Shown here in pieces: positions 1 to 12,250 of a stretch of DNA of 64,000 bases. The notes below the pieces were generated by a model that was given only the letters and a program-made list of their open reading frames with translations, did not search any database and had not been told where the DNA came from. The stretch is taken from the NCBI GenBank assembly GCA_933228895.1, contig OW121848.1, positions 88,617,470-88,681,469 of the forward strand. The letters are read 5' to 3'. The position numbers and the translations under genes are program-made. Each line of letters begins with the position of its first letter. Positions within the stretch are counted from its first letter, which is position 1. This DNA comes from Platycnemis pennipes. Taxonomy: Eukaryota; Arthropoda; Insecta; Odonata; Platycnemididae.

Positions 1-250
1 CTCCCCCTCCCACGGAAGTACTCCCTCCCCCCACTCTCTCCTCACGCAGCGCCGTCACCTTAACCCTTGCCTCTCCCCACTCGGGACTCCTTTTCTTTTT
101 AAACTCTCTCTATACGATGGCGTCGGCGCCGACGTATTCCGCGCCCCCCTCACACCCTTCATCCCGCCCACACCACGCTCCCTCCCCCTCTCCTCTCCGC
201 CACTCACGCGCCCTCCTTAGGAGGTGTACTGCTTCAACAGTCGAGCGGCA
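1..250. other. Pyrimidine-rich GC island (left edge)
   Basis: The top strand is almost pure C/T with scattered CpG, cut off by the window start. From about 260 the composition returns to ordinary mixed sequence. A 115-residue open frame just downstream has no recognisable domain and I do not call it a gene. Confidence 0.5.
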
Positions 251-664
251 CTAGTAAGGTCGGGCGGGAGTGAGGGCCCGAAATCCCGAAAGAGGTGCAT
301 TTCTACCCTCCCGCATGGGACTCTCGTCGTCTGTCCTTCCTGGTAAATTTCTCTCTCCCATTTTCCATTCTCATATCGTCATCATGTCCTCGAGAGATTA
401 TTTTTGCGAGTTTACACGACGTCCAACTCCTTACGCGGAATCGATTTCTCACAATATGAAAAGGATTGATCGGAACAGATTGCCTTTTCTGCTTGATATT
501 AAGAATGTACTTAATGGTTTTACGCATGAAATTTATTCACTGTATAGGTTTCGACGAGTAGGTACTCCTTGCTTTTTCCCCTTTCATCTTCATGTGGGTA
601 TACAGAAAACCCTTTAACCGTTTCATGCCATTTTCGTTGAGTTGGGGCACGGCATGAAATCTTA

Positions 665-980
665 ATCTACATCTACGTAATATTGCAAATCACAATTATG
701 GTGTGTGGCAGGTGGTGAAGATCACTAAGCATGCCCTGGGATGTGACCTTTGGATTGTATATATGGAATAGTCCAATTTATATAGAATAATAGAATGTAC
801 TCCCTTGGTCATGAATCGCTGCAACAAGCTGTTGTAAGAATCCATCTCAGTTTTATTTCGTGTTAGTAAAGGTAGATTTAGATGCATGTGTCCCGCTGCT
901 GAGGATATGCACCGTCTGACTTAACTCTAAGAATAATCCCAAGGCAAACCTGACTCCTGCCCGAGACTGGAATCAAACAT
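665..980 (-). mobile_element. tRNA-headed SINE-like copy with LINE-type 3' tail
   Basis: On the minus strand a decayed B-box-like stretch lies near 955-975. A body of about 250 bp follows, ending in a GTGTGTGGCAGG block (710-720, plus-strand reading) and an ATCTAC repeat at 665-676. The same order recurs at 7815-8140, where the B box is better preserved, which is why I read both as one family. The terminal block and hexamer tail match the 3' end of the LINE at 23015-23826, so the SINE may have been mobilised by that LINE. The copy is badly diverged and its boundaries are approximate. Confidence 0.5.
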
Positions 981-981
981 T

Positions 982-1190
982 TACATCTACATCTACACGA
1001 TACCCTGCAAGCCACCGCGAGGATGTGTGGCAGGGGGTGAAGATCACCAAGGATGCACTACTAGAATGCAAACTAGCAACTATATTGTCTAATGCAACTT
1101 GATTGCAGTATCTATAGTATTTAAGGTTAATACATGCATCATGCACAACCGAATACTCTACAATATTTCCCCTACCTATCCCTTTAAAAC
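982..1190 (-). mobile_element. LINE/SINE 3'-end copy with ATCTAC tail
   Basis: The (ACATCT)n tail (982-996) and the paired block ending in GTGTGTGGCAGG-like sequence (1024-1035) match the family end seen at 665 and 23015. It abuts the previous copy directly, so one inserted beside or into the other. Upstream family sequence fades after about 1190 and no coding remnant is visible. Confidence 0.5.
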
Positions 1191-3540
1191 CATAGGCCAC
1201 TTTAAAACCATAAACCCATGGCCATAGGCCATGCGTTAGGCCCGTGCGTACACACCTGCCTACTGAGGCCGGCTTTCTTCCCAATACTCGGATAACTGCC
1301 CGTCTGAGAATGCGTTGTGAAGACGTGTCTTGTGAATGGAACACATTGGAGGAGTGAGACAGATCCAAAAAATATAATGATCATGGGGAAGCCATTATCG
1401 TAAAAAAAGTTGTCCTAAAATTAATCGAGTAATCGAGAGATGCCTATATTAGCTTCCTTTTTCTTGCTGTGACTATCATGATTCTCAGATAAATTCACAA
1501 ATCATCAGAACAACGAGGTTTGTTCCAAATGAACGAGGAGATAACATGGCTGTGGTTATATTCGCGTAGCGTAAGGATAACACCAGCCTCAATTCATCTT
1601 CTTCTTGATGCTAGAAATCTAGAATAAAAAAATATCCTCGAGCAGGGTTAAAAACCACGAAGTGTCCAACAGTAAAAGACAATAAAAGTTGACTATCTCC
1701 CTCGCGGCGTCTAGAATATTTTTCTCGATAATAGGCGAGTTCCGCATTCCACTGTCCCTGGTTGCGCAGGCCGCATGAGGAAGTGCCCAGCACGGCGTTG
1801 CGGGCGGAGAATTTTTCCCATGTCGAAAACAACACGCCATACAGCGACTTCCATTGAAAAAATGCAGTGAAGGAAATACATAACCCGTGCACGATGAGAA
1901 GAGACCTCATTAAAACTCATATGACGGATATCTCGAATGAAAGTGAGGTCTTGAATTAATATTCTCTTCCACGAAAACGATGTTCATAGTTTTGTATTCC
2001 TATCCCCAAGAAATTTAGCAATGCTTGCTCATAATAATTAGTACGTTATCTCTTTGTAGACGCTTCCAACCCCTTTCGTATTGGGACATACTTCGATCAC
2101 TTATCCATGTAATTGCGACCCTGGCTACCATTCTTGTCCAGGTCCGTGTATTTCCAGAAGGTAATTTTTTTCCCTCCAGATATGTCCCTTCTGTTTTATA
2201 GAGAAGGATTGTAGTCTTCCGAAAACCGTATATCTAATGCACATAGTAAGGAATGATTTTATCCTAGTCCAGCGTTTTCCAAGCTGTGGTCCGCGGAACA
2301 ATTGGAGCTACGCGAATGATTCTCAGGAGCTCCGTGCGCGGAAGTCAGAAGATGGCTAAAATTTAATTGTTAATTCCATCTAGCTTGAGAAAACTAAACT
2401 GCCTCCATCAAGCGAAAATTACATTCTTAGATAGTAGTTTTGATTCTTCTCCACAGATGGATGCAGCTTGATTGACTGATTGATTGAATACTAAACCATC
2501 TAGATATTTCTTTCTTGCCAAGTACAACTTATTCGATGATTCTCGAATTCTCTTTGAAAATTTAATATACAATTTATAGAAATGTATTCTCCAGTAAATT
2601 GTTTAATGTCGTGTTTTTTATTATTACATGTACCTTATTATTCAAACTTCAGTACAGTTATCATAAGTAGTATACCATGTAAAATATTAAAATGTTCTCC
2701 GATGACCGAAGGCTAAACATCTCCTGTGGCCACACGATAAACCTTTGCTTCAAAAGGAGATTTATTTTTCCAATACTCGATTTCAAAAACCATCTATAAA
2801 CATGCGGTGGGCACTTATTTTGGAAAAAAATTGTCTTCCTTCCACCCCTAAATTATTGACTATCTAATACGAAGTACATAATTGTTCCTTTTGTGTTTAG
2901 CCCTCCTTTTTCAATATTGGTTACATTTTTATGCATTTATATTAGAGAGTCAGTTAGCATCTATCTGAATGCTTCAAAGTAATTGCTCACCTCGTATGAT
3001 CCTCAGTTGGTGAATTTGATAACCTGCCGTATTCTGCATTTCGGATTCCCTCTCCAATTCCGTGAGCATTTGATATTTGTCATATGGATGGAAGCTCATG
3101 TCAACAATTTATATCTCAACGTCTGTTATTTGGATTGCGGCTTGAATTATGTATCCTTGCTCGGGATCATGCGTCATAAATACTCTGAGGTGACAATTTG
3201 AGCGTGACAGAACATAATCCCCATTCAATCCGCGAGGCATATACTGATCTCCAGTTTAAAAACTGTTGCCTTTCAAATACCTCTTGCGTATGCCAATGAA
3301 CGAAAATTTATCCAGATTATTGCTGCTCTGAATGTTGGCGGAAAATCACTAGTATTAAAAAATTGAAGTGAATAGAAAGCTTTCATTCTTCTAGTTTGTA
3401 GTGAGGATTTGGATGGCAGTAATATCTTTGATTTCATAGTTATGGACCCCTCAAACTACATTCACATCTCTGATTATTTATTTCACTAGAGTTTGAACGA
3501 GGAAAAAGTATTAAAATAAAATTAGTGTGAGCAATTGTGC
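1191..3540. other. AT-rich non-coding stretch
   Basis: No gene, transposon end or tRNA-like motif is recognised. Open frames here (for example minus-strand 1611-1910) lack any recognisable domain. Confidence 0.4.
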
Positions 3541-4720
3541 ATAAACTCCACCGTTTCCTCTCACGTCCTCTGAACCAGCGCATTGCACCTCAGTAACAAT
3601 CTTCTTCCTTTCGTTTACCGTCGTTTTTTCGCTATCATTTTCTTTTTCCGCTATCTTCCGTTCCCTTCCGACTCCATTTATCTTCGACTCTATCCCATTT
3701 TTCTCGGATGCTCTTGTCGGTTTCTCACCACCTATTCCTCCTCACGTCGATCCCATCGGGTATCTCCAATTTTCTCTTCAATCCCTCCTATAACTCCACC
3801 ATCTCTCTCTATCACCCTGCAAAATTCCCACTCGCCGCCTGCCATCGGGAGAAACCTTTGGTCACCCCCGGGCCTTATCCCTCTTTCCCTCTCCATCTTT
3901 TCGGATCTCTCCACCCTTCCGTCCCCTCATCAGCCAGGGACCTGCTCTCGTAGCCCTTCCCTCGAGCGATTGAGAGACGCCTATTTCGTCGTCGGGTTGG
4001 ACCGTCAGCAAGATGGGAGGGGGAGGAGAGAGAGGGAGGGGGAAGATAGAGAGGGAAAGGACATGGAAGAAAAACTTTTAACGAATGGAAAGTTCTGGGA
4101 GGCGGTGGATATTTTTCGTGGAGGTATGAGGGGGAGCTTCGACGCGGGGGCGGGAAGGCGTGGGTTGGGTCAGCCACGAAATTGAAGAGGGGTCCGCTTG
4201 CTGGAGGAGCAGTTGGGACCATCGGAAAGAGAGGAGAAGGGGGTGGAAAGGGGGTGGGGGTGTGGTCTCCGGGGCAGACAAAAGGGCGTGTAGGGCGGGT
4301 AAAGACCGGGAGGTGGCGGTGAGACGGTGACTGCCGAACCCTCTGATATGTCGTGGCGAGCGACCGGGAGTGTCTCCGACCCAGAATTCCGAGTTTTTTT
4401 TATCTCCCACCCCTCTCCTCCCACTCGCACACATGCCTACTTCGACTGGAACCCGCAGAAAAAAAATAAAGGATCACCTCCTCTCGTTCTCCTTTTACCG
4501 ATTTACTCGTCCCGCTTCTGTCTTCTCATCGCCTGGGGCCTCTTCCTCTTTCCCCTTATCTCTTTCTATCCCTCCTCGTACGCTTCGCTTCGATGGGGCT
4601 GACCACACGGCCGTCGCGCAAAGGAGGAGACTTTGTCTCGCCATCAGTACATACGTTCGTCTCTCTCGCCTTCCCCCGTCCTCCGACTCCACAACTTCCA
4701 AAGAAAAAGCGGCACCATAG
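3541..4720. other. Strand-switching polypyrimidine/polypurine island
   Basis: Pyrimidine-rich on the top strand at 3600-3960, purine-rich at 4000-4330, then pyrimidine-rich again at 4380-4700. Six overlapping open frames on both strands come from this simple composition (Pro/Ser/Leu-rich or Arg/Glu/Gly-rich); none looks like a real protein. It is the largest of the window's GC-rich islands. Confidence 0.55.
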
Positions 4721-5870
4721 TTTTTGCTCGTATTGGAAAGTATGCGAATCGGGTGAGGACAAAAACCCTATAAATAAATCCATGTACATTTAAATATATC
4801 TGTGTATTTCTTGGCCTAGCCTGAATATAAATTATTTTTTCATGCCATCGTTAGTCTATCGCCTCTTTTACCTGTAAGGCGGAGTCCATTATAAATGGAA
4901 TGACTGTGAAATGATGCCTGTAAGGTACCTGGAGAGTGCAGTCTAGCAAGGTATTGTAAAATGCAGACTGTAAACTTTAAAATTGCACGTTTTTGGATGT
5001 AGTGAATACAAGATTATTATTAAACCTTTGGAATATTTCCAATATTCTATGACGCCTTTACCTAATCTGCAGGTTAATTTGCTTGTTCCGATCCTCTTTT
5101 GCTTCAGTAATGATATTTCATCCTCATCTCTATGTATTACTCCCTCTGGTTTATTTTCGCCAGAAATACACCTGCCACTAATGAGTTCAATTACATGCCT
5201 TCGGTTTTTTTGGTGCTTCGAATTCCCTTTTGATTTCCCCATGTCTTTATTCTTCCCAGACGCTCATTTTGGCGTTGTTTATGATACTTTTCCACGCAAT
5301 ATTTTCCTATGGACTATTTTTCTTTCATTACTCCCTTTCAGTGGAAAATACTTTTTTCATATATCCCTTTTGCGTTTAATTGAAATTATCTGATGAAAAT
5401 GAACTAGACAAAAAAACAATGAGAATATGCATCAGAAATGTAGAAAACAGTGTAATGAAGTTTTGGTGTTATAAGTTCAAGTATTGTTTTTTAATCACAG
5501 CCGTATAAAATATAGTCTCTTGATATTTCCAAACTATAGTCCTTACGCATTGTTGGTCCATGTTGTTGATACAGATTTCCTCTTTTTATAAATACCTCTT
5601 TCATCACTGAGCAAAATCTTTCATTTCTATTTCTATATCAGTTATTTAAATTATTGCTCGTTTTTTTAGTTTTTGTCATTCATCGCTGTAAAAAAATTGT
5701 CATAAGAGGAAGGATTCTTTAATACCATTGACCAATGAGTTTGTTTTCTTATATGTGTTATGAAATAAGACAGTGAAACTGCGTGCCGTGGTAGTTAATG
5801 AACGTATTTAATAGCTCGGGTTCTCATCTTGGGAACATATACGTACAGAAAATAAGAGACATGCCGAAGT
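4721..5870. other. AT-rich non-coding stretch
   Basis: Nothing recognisable. A 136-residue frame (4983-5393, plus) is Phe/Leu-rich without motifs and is not called. Confidence 0.35.
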
Positions 5871-5879
5871 ACAAAAAAA

Positions 5880-6070
5880 TCTCGGGAGCTCGGTGGCTTC
5901 TCCGATGCGGGATCTCCCGAACAACTCCTGACCGCGTAGTGTCTCGACGGTGGTCTCCGCTTGCTTGCGTACTTACACCTCGACTTCCACTCTGATGACG
6001 TCGGCAGCGCAGGCAGAAAGAAAAACGCGAGTGGCGCCTCTCCTCGTCTGATTTGTCAACCGCCCTGACC
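5880..6070. promoter_or_regulatory. GC-rich block with CRE-like site
   Basis: A short CpG-containing, non-polypurine block inside AT-rich DNA. TGACGTC (5996-6002) matches the core of a CREB/ATF site. There is no TATA or initiator support and no gene next to it, so a regulatory role is only a possibility. Confidence 0.2.
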
Positions 6071-6164
6071 GCTACTCTTCAAATGTGTCGTTAACACGGC
6101 ACAACAGGAATTTTTTTATGAAACAGAGGAAGGGTGAAGTGCGACCCGGAGGGACTTCCTTTAA

Positions 6165-6380
6165 AAGAAATTACTCATGGGGTTCGCGGATTTTACGTCC
6201 CACGTGACGGGTGGAATATTGAAATCGAAGTGCTCTTCGCCTAGCATTAGAAATGGTCCAGCATTCCGCTGACAAATCTGCCCTTTTTGACATTCAGACC
6301 TGAGCCCTGGGAATGCCAGTAAGCCTGGGTAAGCCAACTCGCAGCCCGTTCTCCGTAAATATGGATTCACCTCATAGCCA
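6165..6380 (-). mobile_element. Decayed SINE, same core as 57.5 kb and 58.9 kb copies
   Basis: Read on the minus strand, the body carries the core CCGTCACGTGGGACGT followed by AAAA, matching the CCGTCGGATGGGACGT core of the copy at 57470 and CCGTTGGATGGGATGT at 58780. Upstream of it lies a decayed tRNA-like segment around 6300-6350. The 96-residue frame across it is an artefact of the SINE. Confidence 0.55.
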
Positions 6381-7600
6381 ATGAGACTGTTTTTGACAAG
6401 TGTGTTTCTTTCTGCATGGTTTAGTAAAGAAAGAAAACAAGAAGCCGACAAGTTTTTCAGACATTTTCTGCGGCCTTTTACTAAGCAGTAAGTAGTCTAG
6501 AAAGTAAAAGGTGAGGTCGTGATGATTTCCAAAATGTATTATTGAAATTGCTATCTTTATGAAATATTATGGAAGTTTAGTTATTTTGTGAAATTTGCAC
6601 ATGCTTTTGAGCTGGAATTACAACTTTATATTTAATTTCATATTCTTTATTCCAAAAGGATGTATTCCTATGATCAGCATTTGCTGAAATAGAATATTAT
6701 TTGCCTTTCAATTTTCCTCCAAAGACAAAATAATCAAATGTCTGCAATGTTTACATCGCAATGTCGCTGTCCACCTTTCAATCCACCTTTCTCGCCCAGC
6801 ATCAATGCCTTGATTTTCATCTTCAAATGGATAATCCCAGCAGCGGTAATAAGGCTAGTAACGGACCGATTTGGGCATCACGATTCCGTATATTCTGATC
6901 CCGCCTCACAGTGCCTAAATTATCTTATTTCAAATTTAGGTTAGATGATGTGATATAACCTATGTAAAAGTGTCTTCTATAATACAATATTACGATTATG
7001 AAAGACTTTAACAACGAAATAAGTATTTTTCAAATACTTAAAAGGAGGTAAGTGATGTACCGCTTGAGTTTGTTCTATTGCAGTCACAGGGAAACCACCC
7101 CAAGTTATGATGAGATCGACGGTTAAATGGAAGTATGGCCTAAGAAATACCCAATATTAGTGTGTAGTTATTGCGTAGACTTTTAAAATTATCGAAAATA
7201 ATTCCAAATGTTCTTGGATTGTGTGCCTCCAAAAACACGTATTATGCATTTATTTTTTCCCTCTGGAACTCTTGTCCAGCTATAACTGAAGCGGTCGTCA
7301 ACGAATAACTTCAAACGATGCGCAAACTCGTGGATTCGGTGGATTTGATGATTGTGCGTATTAATCACTCCCATTACGTGAAGATGAGTGGTTTATTCCG
7401 ACTCCCTGAAAAGTCTGCACATTGGAGCCGTTTAAAATTAACGAAGCGACCGCTTTCGGAGGCCGGATCCGAAATTCTTCTCCTTGGGGGTGCGCACGCT
7501 CTCGCTCTTGTGTCCCCGCGTGACACTTTCCACGCGAGGGACATGTCATTCGCGGCTAGTTGCGTCGATAACATGCGCTCTCGAACTTCAGCTCGGTTGA
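6381..7600. other. AT-rich non-coding stretch
   Basis: No transposon end or gene recognised. A frame at 7318-7773 runs into the C-rich tract below and shows no domain. Confidence 0.35.
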
Positions 7601-7661
7601 ATGACTCTGGCGGCCTCGGTGCGATGGCCTCTCTCTCGCATCCTGCTCCTCTCTTGTGGCT

Positions 7662-7679
7662 CCCCCCCCCCCCCCCCCC
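7662..7679. repeat. Poly-C run, 18 bases
   Basis: An uninterrupted homopolymer of 18 C on the top strand, flanked by C/T-rich sequence. Its exact length is prone to sequencing error. Confidence 0.9.
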
Positions 7680-7814
7680 TAACCATGCACATTCTCGGAG
7701 AACGAAGACAGAAGAACCCCTCTCTCACTTCGTGTCGTTCCAAAAAACACAAATGGCAGCAACACTGTCCTAGCTCATCCTCTGGAAGATCCCTAGCTAC
7801 GTATGCCAGGCGTT

Positions 7815-8140
7815 AATCCACCATATCGCGCTCTGGCAGGTCATAAAGGTTACCGATCATGCCCCAGTTCGTGGATATTTTTATTCCGCATGCAATAATC
7901 GATATGATCGAGTTAACAGAGAAATAGTTACTATGGTGTGAATTTTAGACTTTCATGCATACTGTAGCGGAATGATTAGGGTTTAAAGGACATCAACTGG
8001 GATTAACTCGGATTATAATGTATCGTCCAGCCTAACTTAATCCTAAGACAAATTCCGGAGCCATTCCTGTGATGGGATTAGAACCCGTTGCCTTTGCGTT
8101 TTCAATGAAAGTGTTAACCGCCTTACCGTCGCTGCTAGCT
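7815..8140 (-). mobile_element. tRNA-headed SINE-like copy
   Basis: On the minus strand, an A-box-like GGTAAGGCGG (near 8120-8130) and a B box GGTTCTAATCC (about 8079-8089) are spaced as in a tRNA-derived internal promoter. The body then runs to a degenerate CTGCCA/GGCAG block near 7835-7840. The body aligns by eye with the copy at 665-980, including a shared GCATG segment and a shared segment just after the B box. The hexamer tail is not preserved. This copy shows best that the family has a tRNA-like head. Confidence 0.5.
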
Positions 8141-8394
8141 TTGTTGCGTCTGCATGAGGCATTAAATGGACGGCGCATAAGTGATATTGCCTTATACACA
8201 TCCTTGATTGTTTGATATGTGACTGTAGATATTTGTTCAAGATTTACACAGTCTGACTCTTAATATGGCGGAATAAAATGTGAGACTATTTCAATTGAAG
8301 CTACCGTGCTTCCCTGCTGGACTTCGTAAACAGCTAAATTTCCAGCGTAGTTACTAACTATTTAATATATTAACCGACGGTACTGGTTGGTCTA

Positions 8395-8446
8395 TCCCTC
8401 TGTCACACACTCTTGAAGTGGCTTGCAGTGTTCTATGTCGATGTTT
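8395..8446 (+). mobile_element. LINE/SINE 3'-end fragment
   Basis: TGTCACACAC, then GGCTTGCAG and a decayed CTATGTCGATGT tail match the family 3' end in plus orientation. Only the terminal part is recognisable. Confidence 0.45.
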
Positions 8447-8449
8447 ACT

Positions 8450-10610
8450 TCCCACTAGTCTTCCCGCTATATCTTTCCAGTTGCCCTAGACAAGGCGAGC
8501 GTGACGCGAAGGTATAGCGAAGGGGCTGACAGGGTAAGATTTCAAAGTAGGCTAAAGAGCCGTAATTTCTCACTAGACCCCACACGTCTGCGCTGTGCGG
8601 TCGATCTCATCGAGAAAATAAGATTACAGAGATAGGCGGCCTTGCAGATGGATTTAAAATGCCTTTCTGCCGGCGAACGATAAGGGATCGGAAAGGCGTC
8701 GTAAAGATCGCATATATGTATAGGTAGCCCTGCTTGTATGTCTGAAAAAAAGAACTTATCTCTTCTAATGCATTCTAACCGCACCCTTAAATGCCTGTTG
8801 TGAGGGTAGTTGTGTGAGATGCTTATCATTATGTGTTCTGTTGCATGGAGAGATCGGCGCAGTGCAAATTGCACTGTGTAGAGAAACGAATTGCATTGAA
8901 AAAAATTCAACTCCAAAATGTTTGAACATCTGCATGGAAAACAGCCCCCATTCAATTTAAATGCTTTTTTCTTGCAGTTTCCACGACTTGAGGGTGCTTC
9001 AAGCTGTGCAAGTTATAGCTGTGTGTAAACTGGCCCTCGTGTAAAAGGAAGGTATGTGCATGATCCTTTAATATAATTTTTTTTTCATTCGTAGTATTCT
9101 GATAGGAAGATGGGTACACTTGGTTTCTGTCGAATTATCAGAAGTCAAAATCGTAGGCATTGCTTTTGATGGAATTGACCAAGTTGTGCGTCTCGATATA
9201 ACTCTCCTGACACGCTCCCTCGACGAAATATGCAGGATAGAACAAAGATTATTATGGTCGTGAATACTTCGGTTACTTTTCGCTGCTATTCATTTTGATG
9301 CACAATTTTTAGACCATGAAGCCAGAATGACTTGCGGTTACTTGCAGGTTACCCTGTGGATGTATTGATTATTCACCTGCAACTGAATTAATCTGGAGTA
9401 TTGGTAGGATAATATGCGTGGTTTTAAATTTCAGTTAATTCAAAAATTTTAATCATGTTAAATCTTTTGAAATAAAATGTATAAATAATTTAGCGAACGT
9501 GTATCACCTCTGTCTTGTGGAGGTTTTCCTCGCCGAAAAAAACAGCGATCATTAGGTGGTAGGGAAATACTGTCTCAGATTTGAGTGGAAGGGAAAGAAA
9601 ATTATGGCCAAGAATATCGAATCACGTTGTAATAATAGACGTACTTCTTGGTGAGTCAATATTCCAGGTTGTGATTGGATTTCAACTTTTATAACTTCAT
9701 AGGTAATGATTTCATTCACCTTCTTAAGAATGATCCTGTTAACTCTCACAAAATGTATATACTGGAAATCGAACTTTAGATTTAATGAGAGTTAGCAACG
9801 ATTATTTGAAAATATAATAAATCTAGTTTTCTTACTCTTGCACCTTTTCCCGTCCAACCACTGGTAGACATAATGCTGTCGAAAATTACTCGGCAATCGA
9901 TTGCCCATTGCCGAGCTGAACGAAATACATGTCCACGAAAGTAAATTTCACAAAGAATAGAAAAATGGCGGAGAAATTCCGAGGACCGGAAATTTAATAT
10001 CTTTGACGAGAGAATTCCTGGTTACCCAATTTGTGCTAACGTCTGTTTACTTCAGTAGCAAATACGGTATTAGGCCAGATGGTGTTCTTTGATCCAGTTC
10101 CTGCCTCTGTGGATTAATCTCTTGAGCCCTAGGGCGGAACATGGGCATTTATCCTCGGGAAAAAATGTCTTTTTTAAATGTAATTATGGAATTGGGTCTG
10201 GACGAGGCAGAGAGCAGTGGTGAGCCAGATTAAGCTCGGTCCGGTGCACGGTGCAAATGAGCTTTATCATAGATAAGCCTTAGCTGATACGCTATCAGGT
10301 GACAGAGATAGTTACTGATGCTTGAGAATCTAGCCGTTATGCTAGATGACATTGATCGCCTTGAATTATTTATTATTTCTTATGATTGTTTTACTCATTC
10401 AGAACTTTCTTGATCATCAAATAATTTATATGAATTACCATGTATGACTATTGAAATGAGAAATATGCAATAGGAAAAATTGCTAATATGGTCAACTTTG
10501 TTTTTCTTTTTCATTTTTGTATCCATTGTTTTACCTCAAGGCTTATTTATTTATTCATTTTTATTGGAAAAAGTATCAAAATGATATTTTTTATATTTAC
10601 TGAGGTAAAA
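8450..10610. other. Non-coding stretch, no recognised element
   Basis: Mixed-composition DNA without transposon ends, tRNA-like motifs or a convincing coding frame. The longest frame (8542-8955, minus, 137 residues) has no domain signature. Confidence 0.35.
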
Positions 10611-10619
10611 GTGGCTGCA

Positions 10620-10875
10620 ATTTTTCATTGCATCTTTCTCCCACTGTAAATCATCGATTCTGCCCTTACGAATTGATATCAGCGTTGATCAAAGGCATTA
10701 ATTAATTACGCGCAGCCCATTACCCCCCTGTTGATTACTCATAATGATGCATTATTACAGCCCTTAGTTAACTTTCCATTTGGGGACAAATATTGGAAGT
10801 GAATTTATTCTCACTAGAGTCCGCTCAATCTAGTGATCAGAATTAATTATCTTCTTTGCGGCCGTTTTATGGATC
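10620..10875. promoter_or_regulatory. Enhancer-like block with TCF and homeodomain motifs
   Basis: Within 250 bp are TTGATCAAAGG (10685-10695, TCF/Pangolin-type), an overlapping TAAT cluster (10697-10709), TTGATTACTCATAATGATGCA (about 10730-10750), a second AATTAATTA-type site near 10840-10850, and TTTTATGG (about 10864-10871, posterior-Hox-type core). The block is neither low-complexity nor repeat-like, unlike its AT-rich surroundings. Motif density alone cannot prove function in AT-rich DNA; cross-species conservation would decide. Confidence 0.3.
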
Positions 10876-11559
10876 TTCTTTAAAAAAAACTATTCCGGAT
10901 ATAGACTTCTAGGACTGAGATCATTTATAGATCTAACACTGTCTTGAACCAATTAATGGACCACATTGTATTCAAGAATTTCTGTAGTGTAAAGTTAGTG
11001 TGGTGAATAGAGTTGTCGGAATTGACATTTGAACCGTGCGAGTCTTAGACGATGGGATGGGAGCGTTTTGGGTTAGGAGTCGGTTCTTGATGACGGTTCT
11101 TCTGCGTATTGATTCTATCACAATTGTTAGTGGACCCGAGTATAGGAGTTAATGTGAATAAAATTTATACAAAATGGATCTCTTTAAATATTTCCTCCAC
11201 AAATGTATAATTTTGTGGAAGATCTTCTCCATTGCGTGGTTCCTATCGCAGCGGATACATGTTATCATATATTTCTGAAGAAAGGGACGATCATTGAAAG
11301 TGATTTGTTTTCTTTTGTGAAAATTAAGGCTGAAATTCATGACTAAAACGTATCGTCAATTGGCACTTTTTGTTCAAGTTGGAAGGCATCCTAAACCTCT
11401 GGTAATAAAAATATTTTGTTTGATCAAATGATCACAGACAACATAAAACCATATCCATAATCAGTAGTTATTGTTTTTTCGTGAACTATCCCTAATGGGT
11501 TTATGTTGAGCTTACGCTTGGAGGCTTCGGGAGGAGAGGTAAGAATGGGAATGTTGACG

Positions 11560-12250
11560 GTTTGATTTTCCAAATGAAAAACGAAATTTAGAAGCCGTTT
11601 TACTCCTTAATGGATATGACGAAGGAGCCATCTCCCGAACTTTCCAAAAAATCAAGGACAAGGCCAACCGGAACTCAGCCGAATCGTTACCGACGAAAAA
11701 TGACGGCACCACCACCCCGAAGAGAGCCTGCCTTCCCTACATTAGGGGTGTGACGGATAGAATAGGGAATATTCTCAGAAGACACGATATCAAGACCACT
11801 TTCCGGCCGCACCGACGGATAAAATCCTGTTTGAGAAATGTGAAAGATAGGACTCCGCTGCAAATTGAGGGAGTCTATGAACTCCCCTGCGGAACATGTG
11901 CGAAGAAATACATCGGGGAGACAGGACGCAGCGTCAAAACCCGGCTGGAAGAACACCAACGAGCCACTCGATTAGGACAGACATCGAAGTCGGCAGTGGC
12001 AGAACATGCAGCTCTGGGGCATGAGATTGACTTCAAAAAAACTAGAGTCATCGCGAAGATCAACGAATTCAAACCCAGGCTATACCGTGAAGCTATTGAA
12101 ATAATAAAGAACAGAGAAAATTTCAACAGAGATGGTGGCATCCAAATAAGCCACACGTGGAGGCCCACGCTTCACAAATATTTCTCAATGACATGTCCGT
12201 CCACCCCCCATCCCTCTCCCCCCCTCGACCCACCCAGCTCGACCCATATA
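11560..12250 (+). pseudogene. Penelope-like element, C-terminal GIY-YIG endonuclease (5'-truncated)
   Basis: The frame open from at least 11605 reads through linker sequence into a 167-residue segment (first Met at 11750). Counting from that Met, the GIY-YIG core shows GVY (41-43) and YIG (54-56), with the Cys pair C47/C50 between them, Arg 60 and Arg 65, and a later REAIEI segment with the expected catalytic Glu. This arrangement is that of the C-terminal endonuclease of Penelope-like retroelements, which nicks target DNA for reverse transcription. The reverse transcriptase that should precede it is absent: similarity begins near 11530 and a frame disruption lies near 11590, so this is a dead 5'-truncated copy. 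After the domain the frame runs into a Pro/Ser-rich tail and stops at 12251. Confidence 0.8.

Noticed and set aside
973..1368. 131-residue minus-strand open frame
   Set aside because: Runs through the LINE/SINE 3' end and its hexamer tail; no protein similarity by eye.
3583..4185. 200-residue plus-strand open frame
   Set aside because: Same compositional origin; changes character where the island switches strand.
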